Source: Macrothele yani
Lineage: Eukaryota; Arthropoda; Arachnida; Araneae; Macrothelidae
Assembly: GCA_039090855.1 (NCBI GenBank)
Contig: CM076996.1
Span: 46,776,469 to 46,840,468 of the forward strand
Reading direction: 5' to 3'
DNA: 64,000 nucleotides
Made by a program: the position numbers and the translations under genes. Numbering within the stretch: the stretch's first letter is position 1; every line of letters begins with the position of its first letter. This document shows, piece by piece, positions 10,205 through 22,049 of the stretch. Below the pieces are notes generated by a model. It did not search any database. It saw nothing but the letters and a program-made list of their open reading frames with translations, and had not been told where the DNA came from.

Positions 10205-11707
10205 TTCTAGTTCAGGGATGGCGAACCTATGGTACGCGTGCCGCTATTGGGTGGCACACCAATATGAAAACAATAACATTAAATGAAAATTTAGTTTTTT
10301 TAGAGAGAATTTTTCAACAGCACGTCTGTAGTATTTTCTTGCAAATAAGGAAATTAATCTAGCCAATAAAGTGTGCTCCAAACGGGAAGTAAATAAATCA
10401 ACCTCACCTCCTTTAATCGCCTTATGCATCAATTCCCAAAAGTTAAGCACCACAAGCACACAATTATTTTATCATTCTGCTCCTATAGACTTCCACCACG
10501 AGACGTCCACACGTGCTACAGCTCAAGCCCCCATCATCTCTCCTGCTTCTCCCTTACCTTTGCAGGAGGGAGAGAAAACCAATCTGATAGGAAGACGTGC
10601 GTGAGACAGCGAGTTCCTGTGAGAACTGAAAGTAACCTTGAACATTGAATGGAGAGATTTTAAATTTATAACTTGGCAACACTGCGAAGTCAGTCCAGAG
10701 CTTCAGTTTATCAAAGAAGGTTGATTTCTTTGTAGCTGCTACTTATTTCTCTTGTTTACTGTAATTCTTCCTTTGCTGGTGATTTTGTATCCGGACCGTG
10801 CAAACATGTTTTCGGTGCCAAAAAAAAACAGAAACTTAAAAAAGATAGTAGCCGAGTACTTCAAGAAGAGTAGACATCGGAGTTCGGAACCATTGAGAAA
10901 AATAATTAAGCTTTCTCTTGCCTGTGAACGGAAACCGTAGTGTTCCGCTAATTCAATGTATAGCGTCATTTTGAGAGGAATCATAAAAATGTTTGTTCCA
11001 TGTCAAATGAAGAAAGAAGGGAGTACATTTCACAAAAAGTGAAACAATATGAAAAACAATCAAATTGTTCCGTATTTTATTCCAGGCCAAGGAATAACAT
11101 CACTGCGGCTAGTTTTCATCTATTTCGCTGTATTGCACAGCGTGGGAAGCCACTTTGTGATGGTGATATTTTGAAAGCGGCTTTCATAGCCAGGTCTGTG
11201 ACGTTATTGAAAGATTTTCCCAACAAGTTACAAATTGTGAATAGAATTAAGGAAATGGCAGACAGAAGGAACTCTCTTAAAGATAGAATAACAAGAATGA
11301 GTGAAGATGTTACAAATCATATTAAATCTCATTTGGACAACGCCGATAAGTTTTTAATATGTCTTGATTAAAGCACTGATGTGACGTCACAAACAAGGTT
11401 AGATATTTTTGTGAGATTTCCTTGTGGAAATGTGATGGGGGGAGGAGTGAAGCAGGAATTTGTAGTAAAAGTTGGGATTGACTTAAATAAATAGTATTTA
11501 TGACTACTGATGGCGCCCATAAACTTGAAGCCAATAAGTTATGAACTGAACATAAATGCCTTGGCTAGTTGCATTCAGTAACAAGTTTTACACTAATGCT
11601 AATTAAAAAAACGCAAACAAGAGGTGGCACACTCGACACTTGAAAGCAGTACAGCAAACTGTATTTGGCACACTAATCGGAAAAGGTTCGCCATCGCTGT
11701 TCTAGTT
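10205..11707 (+). mobile_element. hAT-type DNA transposon, internally deleted, perfect 8-bp TSD
   Basis: The element spans 10213-11699 between two perfect copies of TTCTAGTT (10205-10212 and 11700-11707), the 8-bp duplication typical of hAT elements. The termini match over CAGSGATGGCGAACC, and sub-terminal GGCACAC motifs occur in both orientations. Full-length hAT elements usually exceed 2.5 kb, and here only the N-terminal third of the transposase survives. It may be a non-autonomous derivative mobilised in trans. Confidence 0.9.
10806..11466 (+). pseudogene. Truncated hAT transposase (GTF2IRD2/ZBED-like)
   Basis: Two plus-strand pieces are visible. The first, from about 10806, starts MFSVPKKNRNLKKIVAEYFK. 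The second, 11000-11371, has FHLFRCIAQRGKPLCDGDILKAA and later TRMSEDVTNHIKSHLDNADKFLICLD, followed after a stop by STDVTSQTRLDIFVRF. This order matches the family of hAT-derived proteins annotated as GTF2IRD2-like or ZBED, in which IA.HGKPF.DGE and ALDESTD are landmark motifs. The catalytic core and the C-terminal dimerisation domain are missing. The stop at 11369-11371 replaces the usual Glu codon in the DESTD motif. Confidence 0.8.
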
Positions 11708-12164
11708 CTATCAGTTAAATGTGTACTTGGCACGTGGTCTTTCTTTTAGGAGCTAACTTCTGAATCTTAAAGAACAGCTTAATGATATCTATGTATGTAC
11801 GATTTTTAGTGTTTTCGAAACCGAGCACGATAATTCTGGAGTGCCATATGCTCTTAAGTGCAGTTGCCTGTAACTTAGAAAACCATCAAAAACATTAACA
11901 ACCATCAGGACTGCCGAACATACCAACACCGATTACATGTAGAATTTTCAACGAATCTCTGAAGGTTATGTTAAAAACATCAAGGATCATTAAAACAGAT
12001 ATCAAAACAGTATAACTGACGCTGCAAGATAGGTATGTGTTGTGGGAGTATGAAAATACATAACAGTTTCAATCATTTAAGAGGTTAGCAGAAGTGGCAA
12101 ATTAATTCTCAAATTAAGTTTCGCAAAGATTTTGTATATTACGCGGAAGCAAACTTTCAAAACG
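11708..12164. other. Unannotated sequence
   Basis: No gene, repeat or transposon end recognised. Confidence 0.45.
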
Positions 12165-13609
12165 GTGCTGTGACATCAAAAAAATTATGACCAGCGTATC
12201 TTTTTTGGGGGAGAAGGGGGAGAGGGGGGGGGGTTAACGACTAACGTGAGCAACTCGATGGACTATAAGCAGTCACCCGTCCCTATTTTAGGGCCACTGG
12301 TTGCAGGGAAATAAACAAAACATCCGTGCTTCACCGGGATTCGAACACGGACCCATCTCGGACAAATTGTCAAAAGCCAGCGCTTAGACTACAGAGCCAA
12401 CGGGGTGGCCGCGTCTTTATGCAAAAACTGAAGCGACTGCAGGTAAATAACGGCACGTGTGTAGGTCATTACATGGTATAAATAATGTCTTATATTGAGC
12501 TATGTTAATCAGTTTTATTCTTGTTTTTCAGATGTGAAAGGCAGCGGGCTTAAGCGAGTTTGACAAGGGCCAAACTGTAACGGTTAGACGACTGGGGTAG
12601 AGCATTTACGAGACGGGAAGGCTTGTACGGTGCTCACGGTCCGCCGTGGTTAGAACCTTCAAAAATTGTCCATTGGTCCAAGGAGGAAAAAACCACAAAC
12701 CAACGGCAAAGTGTGGGCCGACTACGGCTCATCGATGCTACAGGTGAGCGGAGGTTATCCCGCACGGTAAGAGTCAACAGAAAGGATTCTGTGGCGCAAT
12801 TGGCAGTTAGTTTGAATGCTGGTGACGGAAATAATATGTCACAACAACACAGAACCTCACTGAAAATGGAGCATCATAGCCGCTAGGCACTCCGAGGTCC
12901 CATGTTAGCCTCGGTTTATTGACGAAAGTGCCTATAATGCGCAAGCGAACATAAAAAACGGACTTTGAATGATTGGAAGGTCGTCGTCTTGTCCGATGAA
13001 ACTCTTTTCCTGTTGTACCATGCGGAAGGCCGGGTACGTACGCGTCGTTTACCTGGAGAAGTGTTTGCACCAGGACGCACCGTGGGACAAAAACAAACCA
13101 GTAGAATAAGTGTAATGCGTCGGGCAATGCTACGCTGGGAAACCCTGGGTCCAGTCATTCATGGGCAGGAAACTACGACGTCTATCACTTATCAAAACAT
13201 CATTGCAGACCAGGTACATCCTTTCATGGCAACGATATTCCCCTCTAGTAGTGCCTTCTTTCAGAAGGATAATGCGCGCGAAATGCCACACTGCCCGGAT
13301 TGTTCGAGAGTAGTTCGCGGAACATGAGGAAAACTTCCAGGTATTGCACTGGTCTCTAAATTTTCCAGACATCAATCCAATCAAGCATCTGTGAATTGTG
13401 TTGGAACAGCAAATCCGATTTGCGGCAGCTCAACTACGTAATTCACAAGAGTTAAACGGTCTGGTGGTAACGCTTTGTTACCAGACACCACAGGGTACCT
13501 TTAGAAATCTTGTAGCGTCCACGCCTCGCAGGGTAAGAGGTGTTTTGGTAGCACAAGGAAGATCAACATCATATTAAGCAGGTGGTCATAATGTTTTGGC
13601 TCTTCGGTG
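12165..13609 (+). mobile_element. Tc1-like transposon, family B, split by a SINE
   Basis: The left terminal repeat is degenerate at 12165-12200 (AAAATTATGACCAGCGTATC). It is then interrupted by a minus-strand SINE and resumes at 12411. The right end at 13572-13609 reads GGTGGTCATAATGTTTTGG followed by CTCTTCGGTG, with TA at 13610-13611. Plus-strand transposase remnants include ERRLSRTVRVNRKDSVAQLA (about 12750), WKVVVLSDETLFLL with the first Asp (about 12970) and INPIKHL near 13380. Many indels disable it. It is the best guide to the uninterrupted structure of family B. Confidence 0.86.
12208..12410 (-). mobile_element. tRNA-derived SINE, minus strand, inside a Tc1 element
   Basis: Reverse-complement copy of the window's SINE family. 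The head ends at 12410 (CCAACGGGGTGGCC), the B-box appears as GGATTCGAAC, and the body contains CTATTTTAGGGCCACTGG and GAGCAACTCGATGG. A G/T-rich tract replaces the poly(T). GCGTATCTTT at 12194 and GCGTCTTTA at 12411 look like a decayed target duplication of the Tc1 sequence. Confidence 0.87.
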
Positions 13610-13611
13610 TA

Positions 13612-14219
13612 TAATCTAATTTAACTTTCCTTTTCTCGTTTATGTTAACTTGCGTAAACATTGGTTTATTCTCCTTAGGCATTATCCGAACTTAACGCGA
13701 CATTTTCTCTTTCACGGAATGTTTCTGTGGCAACCTGACTTGAGGTCGAAGTTGAATGACGCTTGCTAGCAAGACAGATAAGTATGAAGTTTACGACTGT
13801 ATCCGCGCTCTCGTTAGGAGGCTCGCTGCTGTTAGAAGTCTTTTAGATTGTGAGATCGTTGTATTGGTTTGGAGATAGATGTTAAGAGCGTTTAACCTAC
13901 CTGTCAATGATTAATTCTTTCACGTTAAATCTTGCGTTTAGTTGATATTGAAGCATTAAATTGTTATTGAGTTAAATAAAAGAATTGAGAAGTATTCAGT
14001 ATTTTTAAGAATATTTTGTATCTCGCTATCGAAGTACTAGATGATTGAGTACGGAGTGAACTCGATTTTGATACATTGACTGGAATACGACCAATAAAAG
14101 GTTAAAATAGTAGTAGACCTGAATTTTTAGGTCATTCTTGAATTTAGTGCCTAAGCTTGCACAGAACATTAGATTTCGGTTGTCATTGTATTTTACCTTC
14201 ATGAATCCCCTTGGATTTT
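13612..14219. other. Unannotated AT-rich sequence
   Basis: No family match recognised. It lies between one family-B Tc1 and a fragment of another. Confidence 0.4.
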
Positions 14220-14247
14220 TAAAGAAACAAGGAAGATCAACATCATA

Positions 14248-15788
14248 CACTGCTGGACAATTGCTAAGGACGGATCATAAACGGCTATATAGCGCATAAA
14301 AAAGTAAGTGTGGTTGGATGCCAAGTGAAATAAAATAATGTCAGAATGCCAGGACTTTACAAGAAAGACAATTTATTGTGCTCTGAAATCCAGAAGGCTT
14401 TGGAACGTGTTCAAGGGACAAACAGGCCATTTTGTGCAGAATGCGTAAACGTGACAAAAATGCAATTACCGTCCGCAGGCGTTCCGGCGTAAGATGTCAA
14501 TACGGGATATGGCCACCGTGGAGGGCGATGCAAGATTCCACACGTCGTGTCATGCTTTGCACAACATTATCAAGCAGCTGTTGGGGTAATTTATCCCATT
14601 CCTCTGTCAGTGCACGGATGAGAGTGTCCTTGTTTATTGGAGGGCATTGGCGACCAGCAAGATTCCTCCCCAAAGCATGCCACACATTTTCAATGGGATT
14701 CAGATCTGGAGATTGTGCTGGCCATACGAGGCGTTGAATATTCTCGCTCTCAAGGCACTCCTGAACACCGACTGTTCGATGACATGTTGCGTTGTCGTCC
14801 ATGAAAATGAATCTATCACCGACAGCACCACGGAACATGCGAACATGAGGTAGCAGAACATAATTAATGTATCGTTGGCCAGTCATAGTCCCAGTTGGAA
14901 GCACATAGAGGGACGTACGGCCAGTGATCATGATGCCAGCCCATACCATGACACAACATGTCGGATATCGGTCCCTTTCCTGTACGTTTGCTGGACAATA
15001 TGCAGTACCACTATCACGCCAGATCAGTTGCCGTTGACAATCAGACGGTAAACTGTATCTACTCTCATCTGAGAAGAGGACAGCAGACCAGTCGTTATCA
15101 GTTCAATTGCGATGTTGATGGCACCATTGCAAACAGGCGGTACGGTGACGTCTGGACAATGGGATGTACACAAAAGGACGACGGGCGTATAGTCCTCCTT
15201 CATGCAAACGTCTGGCGACAGTTTTTCGGGAGATCCGCTTGCCAGTAGCAGCCATAAACTGATTTGCTACCTCACTAGCTGTGCTGCGCCGGTGTCTTTT
15301 TGTTGATAGCGCTATGTACCGATCTTCTGCAGGTGTCGTACTGCGAACACGACCTCCCCCGTGACGTTTGCTACACTCTCCATTTATTTGATACGATTTC
15401 CAAAGCCATGAAGCAACACTGTGGCTGACGTCGAACTCCCTGGCAACATCTGGTATTTTTCGCCCTTCTTCAATCTTGCCAATAATACGTCCACGCGTAA
15501 AATCATCTAGGTGATGCCGGGAAGACATATTGAAAATTGCAAGTTCGTCAATTGATTCTTTCCCTTTCAACTTTGCGTTTGAACAACAACGGTCAATACG
15601 CGTCAAATCCTTTATATATCTTATCAGCGCTATGACGTCACGAACAAGTTCGGCAATCCAAAATTTGCATACGCACAACACGTCTTACTGTATCCCGCAC
15701 TTATGCTAATTTCCACATTTTCCTGCCTTCCATTTTATGGTTGCTATCGTTGCTATTGTCATCCGTCCTTAGCAATTGTCCGGCAGTG
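14248..15788 (-). mobile_element. Tc1-like transposon (DD34E), full length, nested
   Basis: The terminal repeats begin CACTGCTGGACAATTGCTAA at 14248 and end as the complement at 15788, with TA on both sides (14246-14247 and 15789-15790). The length is 1,541 bp. The minus strand encodes a nearly complete transposase. The repeats are well conserved, so this is younger than the family-B element it entered. Confidence 0.94.
14497..15528 (-). pseudogene. Nearly intact Tc1-like transposase (DD34E), one break
   Basis: The probable start is the ATG at 15528 (MSSRHHLDDFTRG), giving 141 residues to 15103. These contain the first helix-turn-helix (IPDVAREFDVSHSVASWLWK) and a second one (TASEVANQF, ISRKTVARRL). 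The reading frame then shifts, and the first Asp region (LFSDESR) lies between 15102 and 14950. The frame 14949-14497 holds MVWAGIMITGRTSLY, the second Asp in FIFMDDNATCH and the Glu in SPDLNPIENVWHALGR. Exactly 34 residues separate those two, a classic DD34E spacing. Only one or two small indels appear to disrupt it. Confidence 0.9.
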
Positions 15789-15839
15789 TATTAAGCAGGT
15801 GGTCATAAACTGTTACGCACACTGAAAAAACTGTTACAC

Positions 15840-16915
15840 ACACAGCCAATAACACCTGGGCCCACCTTTCACCCCACAACAATAGCAACACGTCGCGGCA
15901 TGGATTCTACCAGCTGTTAGAAACATTATACACAGTCACCTAATAATAAGTCGCCCATCTTTTTGCCCTGACAACAGCAACACGTCGTAACATGAACTCT
16001 ACCAGGTGCTGAAAACGTTCGGGGATACTGATGTCCACGATTCCAGTATAGCTGTACCTAAAGTGCTGAGCGTTTCATGTTTTAGGGTTCGGGATCGAAA
16101 GCTTCGTCACACAGATACTTAGTTGGGTTCGGATCAGGATAGTGAAAGGGCCATTCGGGGGTTGCGAACCTACTGAAATGCTTCTCCAACCAGTTCTTTG
16201 GCAAACGGGAGCGATGATACAGGGCGCCATCTTGATGAAAGGAGGCATTCTTCTGTAGGAAATGGATAGGTATGAATAGGGGTAGGTGGTCAGCGAGTAC
16301 ATCAGCTAGCCTTGTGCGTTGATTGTGGTCTCAGTCAGTTTCTTCAAGGGGCACTAATGCGTCACATGTGAATACTGTAACCCCCCCCTCCCCCAACTCG
16401 GCAGCTAGGTTGCATACGCTCATGAAGTGAACACCACACATGTATGTTGCAGTTGGAACCTCTATGCGTCTGACCAAATTATCGGTTTCTATTTTTCCAA
16501 GGTTCCTTCGTCCTTTGCAGCTTCATACTCCAACGATGTGCAATAAACAAGGACCCTTGTTATGGGCGTTGGCTGCTATATCCTACTCGTGCCATCAGAT
16601 GTCGAATGGGTTTTGCACAAACTTTCGTAGGTATACCGCAGTCGAATGAGGAAGTTTTTTTCTCCATTGTGGCTCTCCATTCCGACGTTACAATATGGAT
16701 CAGGCGTCCCTCACCTCAGCATCAACTGCCCTTTGAATGCCGCATTTTTCACAGCGGCTATCGATTTTGATGTAGTTATGGTACACACACGCGACGGTCG
16801 GACGCGAAATTCTCAAACGATCTGCAGTTGCGGAGACGAAACACCCAACCTTCCTAGCATTGATTATCTGCCTACGATTGAATTCGCTTAGATCGCCATG
16901 TTTAGCCGTCATCCC
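15840..16915 (-). mobile_element. Degenerate Tc1-like element, minus strand
   Basis: The C-terminal end of a Tc1-like transposase is readable near 15870-16060, in two partly duplicated blocks encoding the usual R-R-V/L-x-A-x-V region before the stop. The N-terminal piece begins at 16912 (MTAKHGDLSEFNRRQI) and includes LRISRPTVACVYHNY, the DNA-binding helices. The core between them is scrambled. It lies head to head with a plus-strand element starting about 100 bp away. Confidence 0.7.
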
Positions 16916-17008
16916 AGCACGCGCGGGCTGTGATGAGTGCTGTGCATCAAGGAGAGCATTGGCGAACCTGGCAGACTGCATTGGAAAAAAATTCTGCCGC
17001 GCGGAGCT

Positions 17009-17870
17009 GAACTCACGAACTTTGACAGGGGCATGGTGGTTGGATGCTACCTGAATATGCAAGCAGTGCGTAGCTTTGCTGCTCCGTTGGGATTCCCAAA
17101 ATCCAATGACACTCGTGTTCTTCATCGATGAAAATGGTGCCACTACAGCGAAAGTAACACAAACTGAGCAATCGTACCAATCGAAGCTTACTGCGGAATG
17201 TGAAGAAGGCACGCACCTCCTCAGCGACATCGTATACACCAGTGAAACAGCAATTTGCACCAAAACAGTCGGTCGAAAACCTCACGTCCACGGCTAAATT
17301 GCTAGGCCAGCCAAGCACAAGCCCCACATCACTACAAGCAATGCCAGACGACGACTGCAGCGGTGCCTCGCTTACCGTTTGTGGAAAACGGAAGAGTGGA
17401 AGACGGTCGTGAGCAGTGACGAATCACGTTATTCACTTTTTTTAGATGGACGTACTTGGATGTGCCCCTTGCCATAGGGAATGCTGCCCATTGTCCCAAC
17501 AATTAAATTTTGAGGATAATCTGTGATGGTGTGGACCCGTTTCTTCTGGATAGGATTCGGTCCTTTGATTTTGGTGCCCTGAAGCCTAAAGTCCACCAGG
17601 CACGAAGATTTTTCAAACAGTGCTTCAGCACAGATCAGATTCCGGCGTGTTTGAGCAAGATAGATCACCTTACCACGCTGCAAGGGTCCGTCCTGTCCTG
17701 GTTTGAAGAGCATGACGTTCAAGTGTAGGATAGGCTGACTTGAAGTCCCGATCTAAATCCAACAGAATATTTGTGGGACGAGGTGGAAAGTCAAATCGGG
17801 TAACATTTCCTACGGCAGTTGTGGCGAAAGTTTTGCAGGAGGAAAATAAGCACTGAATTTTTTATATCCA
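17009..17870 (+). mobile_element. Degenerate Tc1-like element, plus strand
   Basis: Tc1 landmarks are spread over several frames: LTNFDRGMVVGCYLNMQ (17009), SDESRYSLFLDGRTW around 17417, a V-P-T-I-K-F-like block near 17490 and PDLNPTEYLWDEV near 17748. No clean terminal repeats are visible. The close head-to-head position with the preceding minus-strand element suggests either two insertions or an inverted rearrangement. Confidence 0.7.
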
Positions 17871-19361
17871 GAAATCCTATGTTTGGGTTCGGGGTCTTTG
17901 GCTGAGTTTTCCAGATCTTTTAATCCTGAAATTAAAGTTAGATCGCAAACTGCTGGTAAACTGACGTTTAGAAATCGATTACACAGGCGTTACTTCCGCT
18001 TGAAAGCATAATTAGACGCCACGGTACTTCTTGTCACAACCTCTGAAATGCGTGTCGATCATTTATCACACTGTAGTACAATATTACTTTCAAACATTTT
18101 TTGCTCGACCATTTTTGGCAAATTTGGGCACGATGTTTGAAAATTACTTTCATCTGAAATTCAGCTTATTTGACGCGGCTATTTTAGCGTGCTGCGTTTT
18201 CTATAAACTATAAAATCCATTAATTGAACGGGATGCAGAGCTACAACAAAAAACAAAGAACGAAAAGCAAACATTTCAACAGGTGCAGCAAGTTCTGAGA
18301 ATGTCACAATCCCTTTACCAGAAACAATTAATTTTACTTTTTAATCATGCTCATTCTTTTTGTGTTCTTCGACAGTTTTTCGGACAGAAAAAAAAATACA
18401 CTGACAAAAAAGAAAGAAAAAAAAAAGATGAAGAAGAAAGCCTGCTCCACATTCATCTTACAAACTGAGATTTTTAATATCGGTATTGAGACTACAGGAA
18501 CGAAGAAAACAATGTGTTTGCATAAAACATTCTCTCGCATTACATTTTTCTTAGCAGTTTACGGTATGAAACTTTAAATATCGTAGAAAAAACTAATTAG
18601 AAAACTTACCAGGTCTAATTAAACAAAATTTGTTTTTGTGTACGATAACTTTTTATAAGGGTTTTAATGTCTGCATTCGAGCTTTATTTAATTTCCTTTT
18701 AATGATGCTTCAGTGCTTTTTTATTAAAATTTCTTTTTCTCTATGGCTCTCAGTTTTCTTTCCGTATTTAACGCCTGTGATGATGTTTGAGCGCGTTAAA
18801 TGTTTTTTCAGCGCTTCACTTACGGGGTGCGCAAGTTGGGTTTAATGAAAAGCTTTTCTTTTCAGACTTTTCCCTCATTAAATAACCAAACAGTTGTAGT
18901 AGGGATATTCAAGAAGTTTATGCCTCCTTTCAGCATTATCACAGGTAAGACGAACAGCTCATTTTAAACCTGACGTGCAAGGTTGGATACTGAATTAACA
19001 TGCAATGTAACGAACATTAAGTGATCACACAAGTCCTTTTAGTTCGAAATTTTATCACGATACGTATTTCCGAAATGCATTATTAGAAAATTCCAACATC
19101 TTTAACGTACACGTCGATGTTACAGCAGTATTGACCTAAAAATAGCCATATGTTTTCTTTTATAAATATTTTCGATAAAACAGGGATGCTACCGCCAGTC
19201 GTACCTATAAAAATATATGAAAATTATATGCACTCATGAGCATTAAATATCACTGTCACTAACGAAAAACAATGTAACATAAGCGGCAATCTTTTCCAGA
19301 ACTTATAAAGTGCGAAGAAGTCATTAACTTACATAACATTTAAAAATATCATTATACGGTA
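17871..19361. other. Unannotated AT-rich sequence with homopolymer runs
   Basis: About 1.5 kb without a recognised gene or transposon. An A-rich tract with short open frames lies at 18388-18430 and T-rich stretches at 18630-18760; these frames are low complexity and I do not call them genes. Confidence 0.5.
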
Positions 19362-21675
19362 CAACGATGGGCCAAAACATTATGACTACCTGCCAAATGT
19401 GATGTTGATCCTCCACGTGCCGCTGAAAGAGATCTTACCCGGAGAGGTATAGACACTACAAGATTTCTAAAGGTGTTTCTTGGTATCTAGTACCAACACA
19501 GCCTGATGACTGAGCAACAGCAGATCGGATTTGCTGTTTCAACACAAACCGTAGATGCTCGATTGGATTAATGGGGAATTCGGATGACAGGGCAATACCT
19601 AGATGTCTTCTTCATGTTCCGCGAACTACACTCAAACAATCCGGACAGTGTCGCATGGCGCATTGTCCTTCTGAAAGCAGGCAGTACTAGAGGGGAATAC
19701 TGTTGCCATCAAAGGATGTACCTGGTCTGCAATGATGTTTAGCCAGGTGCTAGACGTCATAGTTTCCCTCGCATGAACGACTGGACCCAGGGTTTCTCAG
19801 CGGAATACTGCCCATTGCATTACACGTTCTCCACCGGCTTGTTTCTGTGTCACGGTGCGTCCTGGTGACAACACCTCCTTAGATAAACGACGCACACGTA
19901 TCAAGCCGTCTATACTGATAAGCCATTACATTATAACCAACCCCAACCTAGAGAAATGCGCGCGCCTGGAAACCGAACGGTGGCGCAGGTGAAGTTCACA
20001 GAGCGGTATATATATAACCCGAGGACCGGCTTTCGGTTAGTAGAGTGTTAGGATTCAGAATGGGAAAAACTGCCGATTTATCAGAGTTTGATAAAGCACA
20101 AATTGTGACGGCACGACACCTCGAAACTACGTTCACAAAAAGTGGGTTGTTCACGTGCCGCTGTAGTGAGTACGTATCAAAAGTGGTGCACAGATGGCCA
20201 GACCACAGCTCGTCGTTCAGTCGTGTGTCCTCCGCAGGGCCACAGTGCGACAAATCACCAGCAACTACAACGCTGGTGATCACATCAATGTGTCACAGCA
20301 CACAGTTCATCGCAGCTTTCTGCGCATGGGGCTGCGTAACCGAAGACCCAGGTGGGGGGCCACGTCATCGCCAACAACGCACGAAATGAGCCCAAGATCA
20401 CCGAGATTACACCATGGATGATTGAAAGAAAGTGGCCTGATCTGACAAATTAAGATTTCTGGAGCATCATGTAGAAGGCCGAGCGCGGATACGCTAATTA
20501 CCAACGTTGGCTGGATGCACTATTGGGCGGAAACAGGCCGGAGGTGACGGTGTTATGCAGAGGGAGATTGTTTTCTTGGGACATTTTAGGCCCCATTATT
20601 CTAATAGCACAATCCCTGACAGCTGACAGGTATATGAACATCGTTGCGGACTAAGTTCAGCCATTCATGGCAACTGTGTTCCCTACTGGTGATGGCCATT
20701 ACCGACAGGATAATGCGCCATGCCACACTACCAGAATCGTCAAGAAGTGGTTCCAGTAACATGCTGGTGGCTTTCTGTTAATGTCCTGGCCTTCACATTC
20801 ACCTGACATAAACCCAATTGAACATCTGTGGTTCGATTTGGAAAAGCGGGTTCGCGCTAAATCACCAACACCCCGAAATGTACAGGAACTGAAGGACCTG
20901 CTGTTGACATTATGGTACCAAATACCCCAGGATACCTATCGCCACCTCATCGAATTGCCGAATGGCCGCTGTTTTGTGGGCTAAATGGGGTCCTACAGCT
21001 TATTAGGTAGGTGGTCATAATGTAATGGCTCATTGGTGTACATAGTTCAACAGGAAACGCGATTCATTGGACCAGACGACCTTCTTTGAATAATTCAAGT
21101 TCCAGTTTTAATGCTCGCTTGCCCATTGTAGGCGCTTTCGACGGTGAATCGAGGTTAGCATGGGCACTCGGAGCAGCTTGCGGTTACGCAGGCCCATTTC
21201 CATTTTCAGCAAGGTTCGATGTACTGTGTGTTGTGACACATTACTGCCGTCTCCATCATTGAGATTACCGGCGAGTTGCGCTACAGTATAACTCTTGTTT
21301 GCTCGTACCATACGGTATAGCCTTCGTTCACCACTAACATCGATGAGCCGCGGTCGGCCCACACCTTGCCGGTGGCTCGTGGTTTTTTTTCCCTCCTCGG
21401 ACCACTTTTTAAAGGTACTAACCACGGCTGATCGTGAGCACCCCACTTGCCTTGCTGTCTCAGAAAAGCTTTGGCCCGGGCCAATACAATTTGGCCTTTC
21501 TGAAACTCACTTATGTCTGCTGCCTTTCCCATCTGCAGAACCAGAAAAATACAGACGAACACAGTTCAGTATGTTATGCATACCGTTTCATAACCTTCAC
21601 ACGCGCCTCCGTTTACCTGCAGGTTGTCCGAGTTGCATAAAGATGCGCTGGTCATAATGCTTTGGCTCTTATTTG
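19362..21675 (-). mobile_element. Family-B Tc1-like transposon split by another Tc1
   Basis: The left end begins CAACGATGGGCCAAAACATT at 19362 and the right end at 21630-21675 is GCGCTGGTCATAATGCTTTG plus CTCTT. The minus-strand transposase N-terminus is at 21535 (MGKAADISEFQKGQ), followed by the 21446-21108 piece with HRQGVGRPRLIDVSGERRLY and HTVHRTLLKMEMGLRNRKL. The first Asp region is interrupted between 19914 and 21039 by a plus-strand Tc1. The C-terminal half continues at 19912-19400. Removing the inner element rejoins GTCTA to CATAG at a single TA. The family-B frames are disabled by indels. Confidence 0.88.
19915..21038 (+). mobile_element. Tc1-like transposon nested in a family-B element
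   Basis: The element runs from CTGATAAGCCATTACATTAT at 19915 to GTAATGGCTCATTGGTG at 21038, with TA on each side (19913-19914 and 21039-21040). The plus-strand transposase starts MGKTADLSEFDKAQIV at 20060 and falls into several frames. The second Asp block is GHYRQDNAPCHTTRIVKKWF at about 20695, followed by an in-frame stop. The C-terminal piece from 20781 has SPDINPIEHLWFDLEKRV with the catalytic Glu. Counting across the stop gives 36 residues between the last two catalytic positions. Non-functional. Confidence 0.9.
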
Positions 21676-22049
21676 TACGTTACATGTGTACCATCAACAA
21701 AAAAAACTAAATCGATCGAGAGAGAAAAAGACAACACTTCAGCTGATTGTCTCGAACTGTAGTCTTAATTATGAATTGCAAATCTATATTTATGCGCCTG
21801 GCGCATACACTGCTCGACATAGAAAATGCCATACTATCAAGGAATGCACGAAATGAGATGACATTTACCACACATGTAGACAAATAGGTAGAAAAGAAGT
21901 AGCTTACTTTGTGAAAGACTGCATGAATGAGATGGGAAAGGAGACAGTATAATGGGGCCCGAATGCGTTGGTAGTACGACCGCCATTTTACGCTATAGAA
22001 TTGGGAACACGGAGTGGCATCTAGTGGAAATGTTCCTGGATAATGTCAC

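Larger units (their letters stand above)
14220..15832 (+). mobile_element. Family-B Tc1 tail, split by a younger Tc1
   Basis: Only the 3' end of a family-B element is left. GGAAGATCAACATCA at 14231-14245 joins, across the younger element, TTAAGCAGGTGGTCATAAAC at 15791-15810. Joined, these match the uninterrupted tail at 13559-13585. The younger element used the TA within this tail. Confidence 0.8.

Noticed and set aside
10806..11466. A domesticated GTF2IRD2/ZBED-like host gene
   Set aside because: It lies inside an element with matching ends and a perfect 8-bp target duplication, and only an N-terminal fragment is present.
18334..18577. Lysine-rich open frames on both strands
   Set aside because: They are low-complexity translations of A-rich and T-rich runs without any domain.
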